A DNA stretch of 64,000 nt from Pseudolactococcus plantarum. Its GTDB lineage: Bacteria; Bacillota; Bacilli; Lactobacillales; Streptococcaceae. The stretch lies in contig NZ_JXJX01000008.1 in the NCBI RefSeq assembly GCF_002441715.1, positions 62,001 to 126,000 on the forward strand, read 5' to 3'. Both the position numbers and the translations under genes were made by a program. How positions within the stretch are numbered: the first letter of the stretch is position 1; every line of letters starts with the position of its first letter. The notes under the pieces were generated by a model. It ran no database searches. It saw nothing but the letters and a program-made list of their open reading frames with translations, and was not told where the DNA came from. Positions 26,074-34,194 of the stretch are shown here, in pieces.

Positions 26074-27837
26074 TTAGTCAAAATCAATATCTAAAACCAA
26101 TTTCAACTCTGATAGCTGTTTTGGTTCAACATCACTTGGTGATGCCATCATCAAGTCAACGCCTGCCGAACTTTTTGGAAAGGCAACGACTTCACGGATA
26201 TTATCTTCTCCCGTAAGGACCATAAAGATACGTTCCAAACCAAATGCACAGCCAGCATGCGGTGGCGCACCGAACTTGAAGGCTTCAAGCATGGCACCAA
26301 ACTTCTCTTCTACAAAGTGCTCATCATATCCTAATATGCTGAATGCTTTATACATCACTTCTGGATTGTAATTACGTACAGCACCTGAACAAATTTCATA
26401 GCCATTCATGACCATATCATATTGGTCAGCTTTAATCGCTAATTTATCAGCATCAGTTTTAGCAGCTTCTAATACAGCTACGCCACCTTTAGGTAATGAA
26501 AATGGATTATGTCCAAAGTCGACTTTACGATTTTGCTCATCATATTCATAAAATGGAAAATCAACCACCCAACATAATGCCACTTTATTTTTATCTTTCA
26601 AATCATAAAAATCAGCAAACTCATTACGCATTCTACCCAATACTTTATTAACTGTCGCAGGTTTTCCAGCACCAAAGAAGACGATATCACCATCTTCAGC
26701 CCCTGTTTTTGAAGTAATTTCTGCTAATTCAGTTTCGCTCAAGAATTTTGCGATAGGCGATTTGATGCCACCATCTACAAAAGTGAGGTAGGCAAGACCA
26801 CCAGCACCCTCTTTTTTGGCAATCTCAGTGAAGTGATCAATTTGTGAACGCGTCATGCTAGCTGCACCTTTGACACAAATTGCTTTAACTTTTTTAGCAT
26901 TCTTGAAAACAGCAAATTCAGTCGTAGCAAGTGTTTCATCTAAATCAACTAAGGTCATACCAAATCGCAAATCAGGTTTATCACTACCATAGATATTCAT
27001 CGCATCTTCATAAGCAATACGAGGAATTTCTGCAGATACTAAATCTTTTCCTGCAAAATCTTTAACTAAATTTTGGATGAGCACTTCCATCTCACGACGA
27101 ATTTCCTCACCATCCTCAACAAAAGCACGTTCTACATCAAGTTGGTAAAAATCACCATAAAGACGATCCGCACGTGGATCTTCATCACGGAAACATGGTG
27201 CAATCTGATAATATTTATCCACACCACCTACCATAAGTAGCTGTTTGAATTGTTGTGGTGCTTGAGGTAGCGCGTAGAATTTTCCAGCATGAATACGGCT
27301 TGGTACTAGAAAGTCGCGTGCACCTTCTGGAGAAGAATTAGCTAAGATCGGTGTTTGGACTTCCAAGAACTCTTGATCTTCCATAAAACGACGAATAAAT
27401 GACAAGTATTTTGCACGACGTTTTAAAGTCTCTTGCATTTTAGCACGGCGTAAATCTAAATAGCGATATTTGAGACGTAATTCTTCACTAGATTTATTGG
27501 CTTCATTTAATGAAATTGGTAATGGTTTTGAGGCATTCAAAATCGTGAATGCGTCTGCGACTAATTCAATTTTACCAGTTGTGATATTTGGATTTTCTAA
27601 TCCTTCACCACGCTCACGTATCAAACCTGTGACAGCAATCGCGTACTCATCACGTAAATGTTCAGCTGCTGAAAAATTAGCAACATTTTCAGGTTGGATG
27701 ACGATTTGCAGCAATCCTGCATCATCACGTAAGTCAATAAAAATGACCCCACCATGGTCCCGGCGTGAATTAACCCAACCTTTTACGGTAACTTGTTCAC
27801 CTTGTTTTGTAATTGTGCTATTTGTTTTTGTTCTCAT
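26074..27837 (-). CDS. aspS: Aspartyl-tRNA synthetase
   Basis: The 587-residue class II synthetase has an N-terminal OB anticodon-binding domain (VTVKGWVNSRRDHGGVIFIDLRD), motif 2 (IAPCFRDEDPRADR), the bacterial GAD insertion and motif 3 (GLERIFMVLTG). It charges tRNA-Asp. GGAG precedes the start. A T-box leader lies between codY and this gene, so expression should rise when tRNA-Asp is uncharged. Confidence 0.97.
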   Translation of the reverse strand: MRTKTNSTITKQGEQVTVKGWVNSRRDHGGVIFIDLRDDAGLLQIVIQPENVANFSAAEHLRDEYAIAVTGLIRERGEGLENPNITTGKIELVADAFTILNASKPLPISLNEANKSSEELRLKYRYLDLRRAKMQETLKRRAKYLSFIRRFMEDQEFLEVQTPILANSSPEGARDFLVPSRIHAGKFYALPQAPQQFKQLLMVGGVDKYYQIAPCFRDEDPRADRLYGDFYQLDVERAFVEDGEEIRREMEVLIQNLVKDFAGKDLVSAEIPRIAYEDAMNIYGSDKPDLRFGMTLVDLDETLATTEFAVFKNAKKVKAICVKGAASMTRSQIDHFTEIAKKEGAGGLAYLTFVDGGIKSPIAKFLSETELAEITSKTGAEDGDIVFFGAGKPATVNKVLGRMRNEFADFYDLKDKNKVALCWVVDFPFYEYDEQNRKVDFGHNPFSLPKGGVAVLEAAKTDADKLAIKADQYDMVMNGYEICSGAVRNYNPEVMYKAFSILGYDEHFVEEKFGAMLEAFKFGAPPHAGCAFGLERIFMVLTGEDNIREVVAFPKSSAGVDLMMASPSDVEPKQLSELKLVLDIDFD

Positions 27838-27902
27838 TTCTTCTCCTATATATGTATTGCCTATTCATCAATGCCACACACGATATTATCATTACATGTC
27901 AT

Positions 27903-28090
27903 CAAAAAATAGCACCACAACCCCTGTCTAAAAAGGACGAGAGTCGTGGTGCCACCTTAATTTGTCATCTATCTATTTAGTAAATGACCTCTTTTTTTTA
28001 TTCACAAAAATTTTAAAATAGTGTTCTTCATCTTATCCATCTGACACCATTTCCAGCAACAGGTGTTCTCTAAACAGACTTTTGATAAGA
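27903..28090 (-). promoter_or_regulatory. T-box leader of aspS with terminator
   Basis: On the minus strand the leader holds a long Stem I region, a candidate Asp specifier GAU (28030-28032), the T-box sequence AAGGTGGCACCACGA (27944-27958, close to the AGGGUGGNACCGCG consensus) and a terminator stem (GCACCACGAC with GGTTGTGGTGC) followed by TATTTTTT. Unpaired tRNA-Asp should stabilise the antiterminator. The T-box and terminator are clear; the exact specifier is tentative. Confidence 0.85.
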
Positions 28091-28113
28091 TTACTGCTAT
28101 TTTGTCATGTATG

Positions 28114-28902
28114 TTAGAAGTTACGTCCTTCAAGTTTTTCATAAATACCTGAATTGACAACTTTCAAATAAGTTCCCTTCATACCTAGAGAACGAGATTC
28201 GATAATCCCTGCTGATTCAAGCTTACGCAAAGCATTTACGATAACTGAGCGTGTAATCCCAATTTTATCAGCAATAACAGAAGCAGTCAAACGGCCTTCT
28301 TCACCACCTAACTCCTCAAGGATTGCCTTAACAGCTTTCATCTCAGAGTAAGATAGCGTGCTAACTGCCATATTAACAGCTGCTGATTTACGGATGCTTT
28401 CTTCCATTTTTTCGATTTGAAGGTTGGATAGTTGAATACCAATGACAGTCGTTGCAATTTCTACAAGTACCAAGTCATCTTCATCAAATTCACCTTCGTT
28501 ACGCCAGATAATAAACGTACCTAAACGTAACCCACTACCGTAAATTGGTGCCACAGTTGTTTTACCATTTGGGAAGTCTTTGATCACTTCTTGTGGGTAG
28601 AGTGACAATACCGCATCAGCTGGTAAGTTAGCTTCAGTATCGTAAGTACGTGAAGCAACTTGTACATATTCAGCTGATAGTTTTCTTTCATCAAACATCG
28701 CTTCTACACGATCATTATTTGTTTTATAAGGCATCGCATAGCCTAAAACATCACCATGTCCATCGATGAATAATGAATTACAGTCGATAACACCAGAAAG
28801 ACGTTCAGATAATCCTTTGTAAGGGAGTACATCACCTGAATTATTCAATCCTTCTTGTAAAATCGCTGTTATCTTTCTAGTATTTTCTAATAAAGTAGCC
28901 AT
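28114..28902 (-). CDS. codY: Global nitrogen regulator CodY
   Basis: The 262-residue protein has the N-terminal GAF domain that binds branched-chain amino acids ([40 protein letters not shown]) and a C-terminal winged helix-turn-helix ([41 protein letters not shown]). In lactococci CodY represses peptide transport and amino-acid synthesis genes when branched-chain amino acids are plentiful. AGGAG precedes the ATG. A near-perfect CodY box in its promoter indicates autoregulation. Confidence 0.98.
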   Translation of the reverse strand: MATLLENTRKITAILQEGLNNSGDVLPYKGLSERLSGVIDCNSLFIDGHGDVLGYAMPYKTNNDRVEAMFDERKLSAEYVQVASRTYDTEANLPADAVLSLYPQEVIKDFPNGKTTVAPIYGSGLRLGTFIIWRNEGEFDEDDLVLVEIATTVIGIQLSNLQIEKMEESIRKSAAVNMAVSTLSYSEMKAVKAILEELGGEEGRLTASVIADKIGITRSVIVNALRKLESAGIIESRSLGMKGTYLKVVNSGIYEKLEGRNF

Positions 28903-28965
28903 GATTCTCCTGTTTTTTTAAAGTTTAGATATCTCAATTATAACAAAATAAACCAAAAATACAAC

Positions 28966-28980
28966 AATATTCAGAAAATT
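28966..28980. promoter_or_regulatory. CodY box upstream of codY
   Basis: AATATTCAGAAAATT matches 14 of 15 bases of AATTTTCWGAAAATT and lies 63 nt upstream of the codY start codon, between codY and the aminotransferase gene. Confidence 0.8.
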
Positions 28981-29006
28981 ATTTATTGTTTTGTTTTAAG
29001 ACACAA

Positions 29007-30428
29007 TTACCTGCGGTATTGATGTAAAAACCGCGTCATCTTCTCTTGAATCATAGCCAATTCATCTAATCTCGGCATATACACGATACGGAAATGATCT
29101 GGCTCTTTCCAGTTAAACCCACGTCCTTGCACAAGCATTACTTTTTCTTGCTTGAGAAAATCTAAAACAAATTGCTCATCATCTTGAATGTCATACATAT
29201 TCCTATCGATTTTAGGGAAAATATAGAAGGCAGCTTTTGGTTTAACAGCTGAAATACCAGGAATTTCATTCATCGCTTTATAAATAAATTCACGTTGTTC
29301 ATAGATGCGTCCACCTGGCAATAAGAGCTCATCTATTGACTGTGTCCCACCTAAAGAAGTCTGGATAACTTGTTGCGCTAAAACATTTGAACATAAACGC
29401 ATACTAGCCAGCATATCTAAGCCTTCAATATAGCCTTTTGCATGTTTTTTCTCTCCAGAAAGCACCATCCAACCGACACGGAACCCAGCAATTCTATGTG
29501 ATTTAGATAATCCACCCATAGTCACAACAAATAAGTCTGGTGCTAAACTAGCGATAGGGACATGCTGTAAGCCATCCATAATCACGCGATCATAAATCTC
29601 ATCTGAGAAAATGATCAAATTGTGCTGGCGTGCTACCTCTGCGATCTCTAACAATAATTCTCTTGGATAAACAGCTCCTGTGGGATTATTGGGGTTAATG
29701 ATGACAATTGCTTTAGTATTTGAGGTAATTTTAGACTTGATATCTGCGATATCAGGAAACCACTCTGCCGATTCATCACAAAGGTAATGTACCGCATTAC
29801 CTCCTGCTAAACTGACTGATGCTGTCCATAATGGATAATCCGGCATAGGGATGAGCACCTCATCTCCATTATTCAACAGACCATTCATCGACATAGAGAT
29901 TAACTCACTCACACCATTACCGGTATAAATATCGTTCACATCAACATTTGGAAATCCATGTAGTTGGCAATACTGCATGATTGCTTTTCTAGCACTAAAG
30001 ATTCCCTTACTATCCGAGTAACCTTCACTATCACGCGCATTCATAATCAAGTCACGTAATACTTCATCCGGTGCTGTGAAACCAAATTCTGCTGGATTAC
30101 CTGTATTAAGGCGTAGGATTTTCTCACCGTTTGCGCGCATCCGGTTTGCTTCATCTAATACTGGACCACGAATATCATATGCGACATGATCCAATTTACT
30201 TGATTTCTCAAAGACGTCCATTTTTTCTCCTAACTCGTTAGTTTCGTTCGTGATCTCTGTTAATTCAACCTGATATAATTCAGCTAATTTCCTGAGACTT
30301 TCTTCCTTTGGTTTTGCATTCCCTTTTTCCCAAGCCCAGTAAGAAGGCTTTGATACCCCTATACTCCTGGCCACTTCCGCTTGGCTTAGACCAGATTTTT
30401 CTCTCAGGCGAATTAGATTATTTTTCAT
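29007..30428 (-). CDS. XRE helix-turn-helix fused to class I/II aminotransferase
   Basis: Residues 1-60 form a Cro/CI-type HTH (LREKSGLSQAEVARSIGVSKPSYWAWEKG). Residues 70-473 form a complete PLP aminotransferase of the AlaA/AvtA type (GYSDSKGIFSARKAI, NPNNPTGAVYP, and GGLSKSHRIAGFRVGW with the PLP lysine). An internal ATG at 30221 (residue 70) has GGAG 5 nt upstream and would give a stand-alone 404-residue enzyme, so two products are possible. The promoter contains GTTAG palindromes overlapping the -10 box. It lies upstream of codY. Likely an alanine- or branched-chain-type transaminase that also regulates its own gene. Confidence 0.88.
   Translation of the reverse strand: MKNNLIRLREKSGLSQAEVARSIGVSKPSYWAWEKGNAKPKEESLRKLAELYQVELTEITNETNELGEKMDVFEKSSKLDHVAYDIRGPVLDEANRMRANGEKILRLNTGNPAEFGFTAPDEVLRDLIMNARDSEGYSDSKGIFSARKAIMQYCQLHGFPNVDVNDIYTGNGVSELISMSMNGLLNNGDEVLIPMPDYPLWTASVSLAGGNAVHYLCDESAEWFPDIADIKSKITSNTKAIVIINPNNPTGAVYPRELLLEIAEVARQHNLIIFSDEIYDRVIMDGLQHVPIASLAPDLFVVTMGGLSKSHRIAGFRVGWMVLSGEKKHAKGYIEGLDMLASMRLCSNVLAQQVIQTSLGGTQSIDELLLPGGRIYEQREFIYKAMNEIPGISAVKPKAAFYIFPKIDRNMYDIQDDEQFVLDFLKQEKVMLVQGRGFNWKEPDHFRIVYMPRLDELAMIQEKMTRFLHQYRR
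30230..30241. promoter_or_regulatory. Internal CTAAC-TC-GTTAG repeat beside internal ribosome site
   Basis: The same CTAAC/GTTAG half-sites as in the promoter recur in the linker-coding DNA, directly before the GGAG-N5-ATG that opens the aminotransferase part. It may be a second operator or a relic of the promoter of the once separate gene. Confidence 0.4.
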
Positions 30429-30442
30429 ACCACTACCGCTTT

Positions 30443-30495
30443 CGTTAGTTTTATTTAACTAACGTTAGTTTAACACTTCCGTGTTTATTCGTCAA
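30443..30495 (-). promoter_or_regulatory. Promoter and palindromic operators of the XRE-aminotransferase gene
   Basis: TTGACG (30490-30495), a 17-nt spacer and TAAACT (30467-30472) form the promoter. CGTTAGTT-N6-AACTAACG (30443-30464) and the perfect palindrome AACTAACGTTAGTT (30457-30470) overlap the -10 box and the start site, giving three GTTAGTT half-sites. This is the usual place for a self-repressing XRE protein. Confidence 0.65.
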
Positions 30496-30594
30496 GTTTT
30501 TTATCACGAAGCGCTATGGATGTCTGATATGTTGATACGCATACTGCTTACAGGACTAATGATCAAGCTAACACTTTTCGCCTAACACCAAATA

Positions 30595-30629
30595 AAAAAA
30601 CTATCTGATTTAAAATCAAATAGTTTTTT
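30595..30629 (-). terminator. Rho-independent terminator after the DUF1292 gene
   Basis: AAAAAACTATCTGATTT and AAATCAAATAGTTTTTT pair with one mismatch, and the minus strand continues into a T run. Confidence 0.88.
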
Positions 30630-30634
30630 CTAAC

Positions 30635-30946
30635 TTAATCCTGTTCTTCAACAAATGTGTTAAAGACTTCTTCAATCATGTCCCATTCTTCATTTGCATC
30701 TTCAGGAATTGGTATCAAGTCACCTTCTGTACCATCTTCACTTTGTGTATAGGCGTAAGCTTGAATTTCTACTTCGCCATTTTCGTCTTCCTCAGCACCT
30801 GCTGGTACGACCAAGACGTAGTTTTTACCAAATTCTTCTTGGCCATCAATAGTCAACAGAATCTCAAATAATGTTTCATTACCTTGATCATCAACTAATG
30901 TGATAAATTCTTGTTCATGGTCGTGATTATGTGTATGTTCAGTCAT
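30635..30946 (-). CDS. DUF1292-family protein (YrzB)
   Basis: The 103-residue acidic protein has a His-rich start ([13 protein letters not shown]) and the DUF1292 pattern [19 protein letters not shown], with YVLVVPAG and YAYTQSEDG. Its function is unknown. It is the third gene of the conserved ireB-ruvX-DUF1292 operon of Firmicutes, 18 nt after ruvX, with GGAG before the ATG and a terminator after it. Confidence 0.93.
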   Translation of the reverse strand: MTEHTHNHDHEQEFITLVDDQGNETLFEILLTIDGQEEFGKNYVLVVPAGAEEDENGEVEIQAYAYTQSEDGTEGDLIPIPEDANEEWDMIEEVFNTFVEEQD

Positions 30947-30964
30947 TTTTTCTCCTAGATAGTA

Positions 30965-31387
30965 TTAAAAGGCTTGGCTGTCAAGATAGTTCTGCAAAAT
31001 TAATACCGCTGCTAATTTATCGATATACTTTTTACGATTTTCTCGACGCGTGTGCCCTTGGATGAGTATTTTTTCTGCCTGAGCCGTAGTCAATCGCTCA
31101 TCTTGATAAGCAACCGGTATACCAAACTCAGCCACCAATAAGTCACCATAATGTCTGCTCGCTTGCGCTCTGATGCCTTCATCGTTATTCATGTGTTTAG
31201 GTAAGCCTAAAACAAACTTAGCTGGTTTGTATTCTTTGACTAACTCAGCTAAACGGTCAAACCCATACTCTTGTTTTGCTTCGTTAATCCGGATTGTTTC
31301 AACTGGCTGCGCTGTGTACCCTAAAAGATCACTTACCGCAACGCCAACAGTTACACTCCCAACGTCTAATCCCATTATTCGTTGCAT
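30965..31387 (-). CDS. ruvX: RuvX/YqgF RNase H-fold nuclease
   Basis: The 140-residue protein has the YqgF start [17 protein letters not shown] with the catalytic aspartate, the segment VLGLPKHMN, and [12 protein letters not shown] with the catalytic Asp-Glu. It is proposed to act in 16S rRNA 5'-end maturation or as a Holliday-junction resolvase. I chose ATG at 31387, which overlaps the ireB stop codon by one base (TGATG); a TTG one codon earlier is less likely. Confidence 0.93.
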   Translation of the reverse strand: MQRIMGLDVGSVTVGVAVSDLLGYTAQPVETIRINEAKQEYGFDRLAELVKEYKPAKFVLGLPKHMNNDEGIRAQASRHYGDLLVAEFGIPVAYQDERLTTAQAEKILIQGHTRRENRKKYIDKLAAVLILQNYLDSQAF

Positions 31388-31662
31388 CAAAGGTCTACAC
31401 CTTGTTGTTTCAAATAGTTTTTGATCAACTCTTCAACAATGTCATCACGATCAAAGCGACGAATTTTATTTCGTGCATCATTATGACGTGGAATGTAGGC
31501 AGGATCTCCTGACAAGACATAACCAACCATTTGATTGATGGGATTATACCCTTTTTCTCCTAAAGATTTATAGACACTGGCAAGGGTTTCACCAATCTCT
31601 TTTTTGTCCGAGTCATCAAACTCGAAACGTACAGTTTCATCTGTAAAACTCATATTTGCCAC
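31387..31662 (-). CDS. ireB: IreB-family regulatory phosphoprotein (DUF965)
   Basis: The 91-residue protein matches Ire[23 protein letters not shown], then [30 protein letters not shown]. In Enterococcus, IreB is phosphorylated on N-terminal threonines by the Ser/Thr kinase IreK and affects cephalosporin tolerance. It leads a three-gene operon with ruvX and DUF1292. GAGGTGG precedes the ATG. Confidence 0.94.
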   Translation of the reverse strand: MANMSFTDETVRFEFDDSDKKEIGETLASVYKSLGEKGYNPINQMVGYVLSGDPAYIPRHNDARNKIRRFDRDDIVEELIKNYLKQQGVDL

Positions 31663-31791
31663 CTCACTTCTGATTTATGTAGTTAACTTAATTATATGTT
31701 ATTTTGGCTCAAAATTCAAATAATAGTCCTTATGATACAACCAGTTAATTGTATCCATGGGGTACTATCAACTGAAATTCGCAATAGTTGC

Positions 31792-32712
31792 TTAAGGAAG
31801 TATATTCCCTGCTGCTTGGTATAGTGAATACCATTCTTCACGTGTTAACACGATATCTGATCCCTCTGTCACTTCCACAATACGCGACAAATTCATCGTA
31901 CCAATGATTGTTTGCATCTTAGCCGGGTGACGATTAACAAATGCAATTGCTATACCAGATGGCGTGCTATCATACTGCTCTGCCAACTCCGTTAGGCGTT
32001 TGTTAAGCTCAGGAAATTTTTCCGTATTCCCTACAAAAGGACCTTCAAAAAAGCCATATTGAAATGGCGACCAAGCTTGAATCGTCATATTTTCTATTCT
32101 TGAATACTCTAAAATACCACTATCACGCACTAAGCCTGCTTGATTCGTCATATTGACATTAATCCCTGCATCAACCATACCTGTATGCATTAAGCCAAAC
32201 TGCAACTGATTAATATTCATCGATTGCTTAACGGCTGTTTTTAACAATTCTATTTGACCTGGATTTTGATTTGATACACCGAACGCACGAACTTTACCTG
32301 CTTTTTCTAGTTGTGCAAATGCCTCTGCTACCTCTTCAGGCTCCACCAAGGTATCTGGTCTATGTAATAACAAAGCATCTAAATACTCAGTATCTAATCT
32401 TTTTAAACTACCTTCAACGGCTTCAATGATATGTGCTTTCGAAAAATCAAACGCAATACCAGGTCGAATGCCTACTTTAGATTGTATGTAGATATCTGAT
32501 CGAGAAATAGTTGTTGCTTTTAAAGCCTTAGCGAAAATCGATTCGCAAGTGCCGCCACCATAGATATCAGCATGATCAAAAAAATTCACACCATTATCAT
32601 ATGCCGTTTGAATAATTTTAGCAGCATCTAAACTAGGCTCATTCATTCTCATACATCCTAGTATGATTTGACTAGCCTTAATGTCTGTATTCGCAATTTG
32701 AATTTGTTTCAT
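31792..32712 (-). CDS. Aldo/keto reductase (YdhF type)
   Basis: The 306-residue enzyme has the AKR fold with the tetrad region NFFDHADIYGGG (Asp and Tyr), SKVGIRP (Lys) and LLHRPDTL (His), then FGVSNQNPGQIELL. It should reduce aldehydes or ketones with NADPH; the substrate is not evident. GGAGGATGAT precedes the ATG. A cre-like site just after its -10 box suggests repression by CcpA in glucose. Confidence 0.9.
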   Translation of the reverse strand: MKQIQIANTDIKASQIILGCMRMNEPSLDAAKIIQTAYDNGVNFFDHADIYGGGTCESIFAKALKATTISRSDIYIQSKVGIRPGIAFDFSKAHIIEAVEGSLKRLDTEYLDALLLHRPDTLVEPEEVAEAFAQLEKAGKVRAFGVSNQNPGQIELLKTAVKQSMNINQLQFGLMHTGMVDAGINVNMTNQAGLVRDSGILEYSRIENMTIQAWSPFQYGFFEGPFVGNTEKFPELNKRLTELAEQYDSTPSGIAIAFVNRHPAKMQTIIGTMNLSRIVEVTEGSDIVLTREEWYSLYQAAGNILP

Positions 32713-32731
32713 ATCATCCTCCTACATACCT

Positions 32732-32756
32732 GGTAACCGGTTTCAATTATACCAAA
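32732..32756 (-). promoter_or_regulatory. -10 box and cre-like site of the aldo/keto reductase gene
   Basis: GGTAACCGGTTTCA (32732-32745) matches the cre consensus at 13 of 14 positions. A TATAAT -10 box lies immediately upstream on the minus strand, so CcpA would cover the start site. No clear -35 is seen. Confidence 0.6.
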
Positions 32757-32822
32757 AAAGTCGTGATTAATCTAAAGTAAAATTTAAAACCTTTACTCGC
32801 TTTGCTGTTTTTCAACAACATA

Positions 32823-32858
32823 AAAAAGAACATGGACTCGAGTTTCCATGTTCTTTTT
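32823..32858 (-). terminator. Rho-independent terminator after rpmH
   Basis: AAAAAGAACATGGA and TCCATGTTCTTTTT form a 14-bp stem with an 8-nt loop. Confidence 0.92.
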
Positions 32859-32861
32859 ATG

Positions 32862-32996
32862 TTATGCAGTTAAAACTGCACGGCCTTTACGACGACGGCT
32901 AGCGACTACGCGACGACCATTTTTAGTTGCCATACGTTTACGGAAACCATGTGTTTTTTGACGTTTACGTTTACTTGGTTGAAAAGTGCGTTTCAT
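32862..32996 (-). CDS. rpmH: 50S ribosomal protein L34
   Basis: This 44-residue, very basic protein begins [19 protein letters not shown] and ends in [11 protein letters not shown], the full L34 pattern. AGGAGG precedes the ATG. In many Firmicutes rpmH adjoins rnpA, yidC and khpB; here it is about 11 kb away from khpB, with an amino-acid conversion cluster between. Confidence 0.97.
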   Translation of the reverse strand: MKRTFQPSKRKRQKTHGFRKRMATKNGRRVVASRRRKGRAVLTA

Positions 32997-33338
32997 AAAT
33001 ATTTTCCTCCTGTACAGAATTTTTGGTTGTAAGTATAACCTACAATCTTTATGTCTAGCCTAGGCTTTTGATCAGTTACTAAACATACCTTAATATTATA
33101 TCGTTTTTATAGTCCGCTGTCAATATCATCTTATGTTTCTGATTTGATTTTATTTTATGAATAAAACCTCTCTTGAATATTATCAATTCAGTAAGTGTTA
33201 TTTTGATTTGATACAACATCCCTCCTAAACAGCTAAGCCTCATACTTAACCTATCAAAGCAGTCGTTACACATTCGTATCATATGAAAAAAGACAGATAT
33301 GCGTCATCTGCTTTTCCTATCCATCTTAGACCTATTGT
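32997..33338. other. Intergenic region upstream of rpmH
   Basis: This AT-rich region carries the rpmH promoter and, at its right end, a weak hairpin (CAGAT and ATCTG on the minus strand, then T6, near 33285-33315) that may end the nitrilase operon. A 67-codon minus-strand frame at 33079-33282 has no ribosome site or recognisable protein. I see no DnaA-box array. Confidence 0.45.
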
Positions 33339-34193
33339 TTAACATGACTTATCTTGCTTATCAGCATTTTCTGACAAGTCATATGCAGCAATCTGACGAT
33401 TCTCTAATGTCTGCATCCTACCTCTAACTTCATCTAGGCTATCCAGGTCAATCTCAGCGTATAAGATTTGTTCCCCATCTGCTGCGCGAGCAACTACCGT
33501 TCCCCACGGATTAACGACTAAACTATTCCCATAGGCTAACATCTTGGCATTTTGGCCATGTTGATCCGCTGCAACCATGTAAACACCATTTTCAATCGCT
33601 CTCGCTCGCAAAAGTACTTCCCAATGATCTTTGCCTGTCATCAAGTTGAAATCTGAAGGATTAAAAATAATTTGAGCACCTTTTAGTGCCAACAAACGAT
33701 GCAACTCTGGAAATCTCAGATCGTAACAAATCGCAAACCCTAATTTACCAAGTGGCGTATCAACGACTACCAACTCATTACCAGAAGCCACGGTGTCAGA
33801 TTCCCTGTAAACATTACCAGATGGATCTGTGATGTCAAAGGTATGAATCTTTCTATATTTTCCTACCACTTCACCTTGATCGTTAAATAAATAGCTTGTA
33901 TTGTAATGTTTGTTTGAATCTGGAATGGTCTCAGACCAAGATCCCCCGTGTATATAGACACCTAAACTTTTTGCCAAATGCGAGATTAACCGAAACGTTT
34001 CACCACCATCATTTTCTGAATAACTGGGTACACGCGTGTCAATCACATTCATCACTTCTGGAAAAGCAATGAGTTTAGCACCCTCTTTGGCAGCTGTTCT
34101 GATCATCTTTTCAATTTTTTCCAAATTATTTTTTAAATGATCACTTGTTTGCAATTGCACCACTGCTATTTTATATTGTCTTAATGCTGTCAT
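33339..34193 (-). CDS. Carbon-nitrogen hydrolase (nitrilase superfamily, Nit/omega-amidase-like)
   Basis: The 284-residue enzyme has the nitrilase triad: Glu46 (IAFPEVMN), Lys115 (YRKIHTFD) and Cys156 (GFAICYDLRFPEL). The GKYRKIHTFDIT and ICYDLRFPEL contexts resemble Nit1/Nit2 omega-amidases, which hydrolyse amide-bearing 2-oxo acids such as alpha-ketoglutaramate. It ends an 11-gene operon with an aminotransferase and two 2-hydroxyacid dehydrogenases, which supports a role on transamination products. Its start is one base after the preceding stop codon. Confidence 0.88.
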   Translation of the reverse strand: MTALRQYKIAVVQLQTSDHLKNNLEKIEKMIRTAAKEGAKLIAFPEVMNVIDTRVPSYSENDGGETFRLISHLAKSLGVYIHGGSWSETIPDSNKHYNTSYLFNDQGEVVGKYRKIHTFDITDPSGNVYRESDTVASGNELVVVDTPLGKLGFAICYDLRFPELHRLLALKGAQIIFNPSDFNLMTGKDHWEVLLRARAIENGVYMVAADQHGQNAKMLAYGNSLVVNPWGTVVARAADGEQILYAEIDLDSLDEVRGRMQTLENRQIAAYDLSENADKQDKSC

Positions 34194-34194
34194 T

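Noticed and set aside
27470-27931. 153-codon frame opposite aspS and its leader
   Set aside because: It overlaps the aspS coding sequence and T-box and has no recognisable domain.
33079-33282. 67-codon frame upstream of rpmH
   Set aside because: No Shine-Dalgarno, no recognisable protein and AT-rich composition.
32997-33338. Replication origin near rpmH
   Set aside because: rpmH adjoins dnaA in some bacteria, but no dnaA or DnaA-box cluster is seen here.
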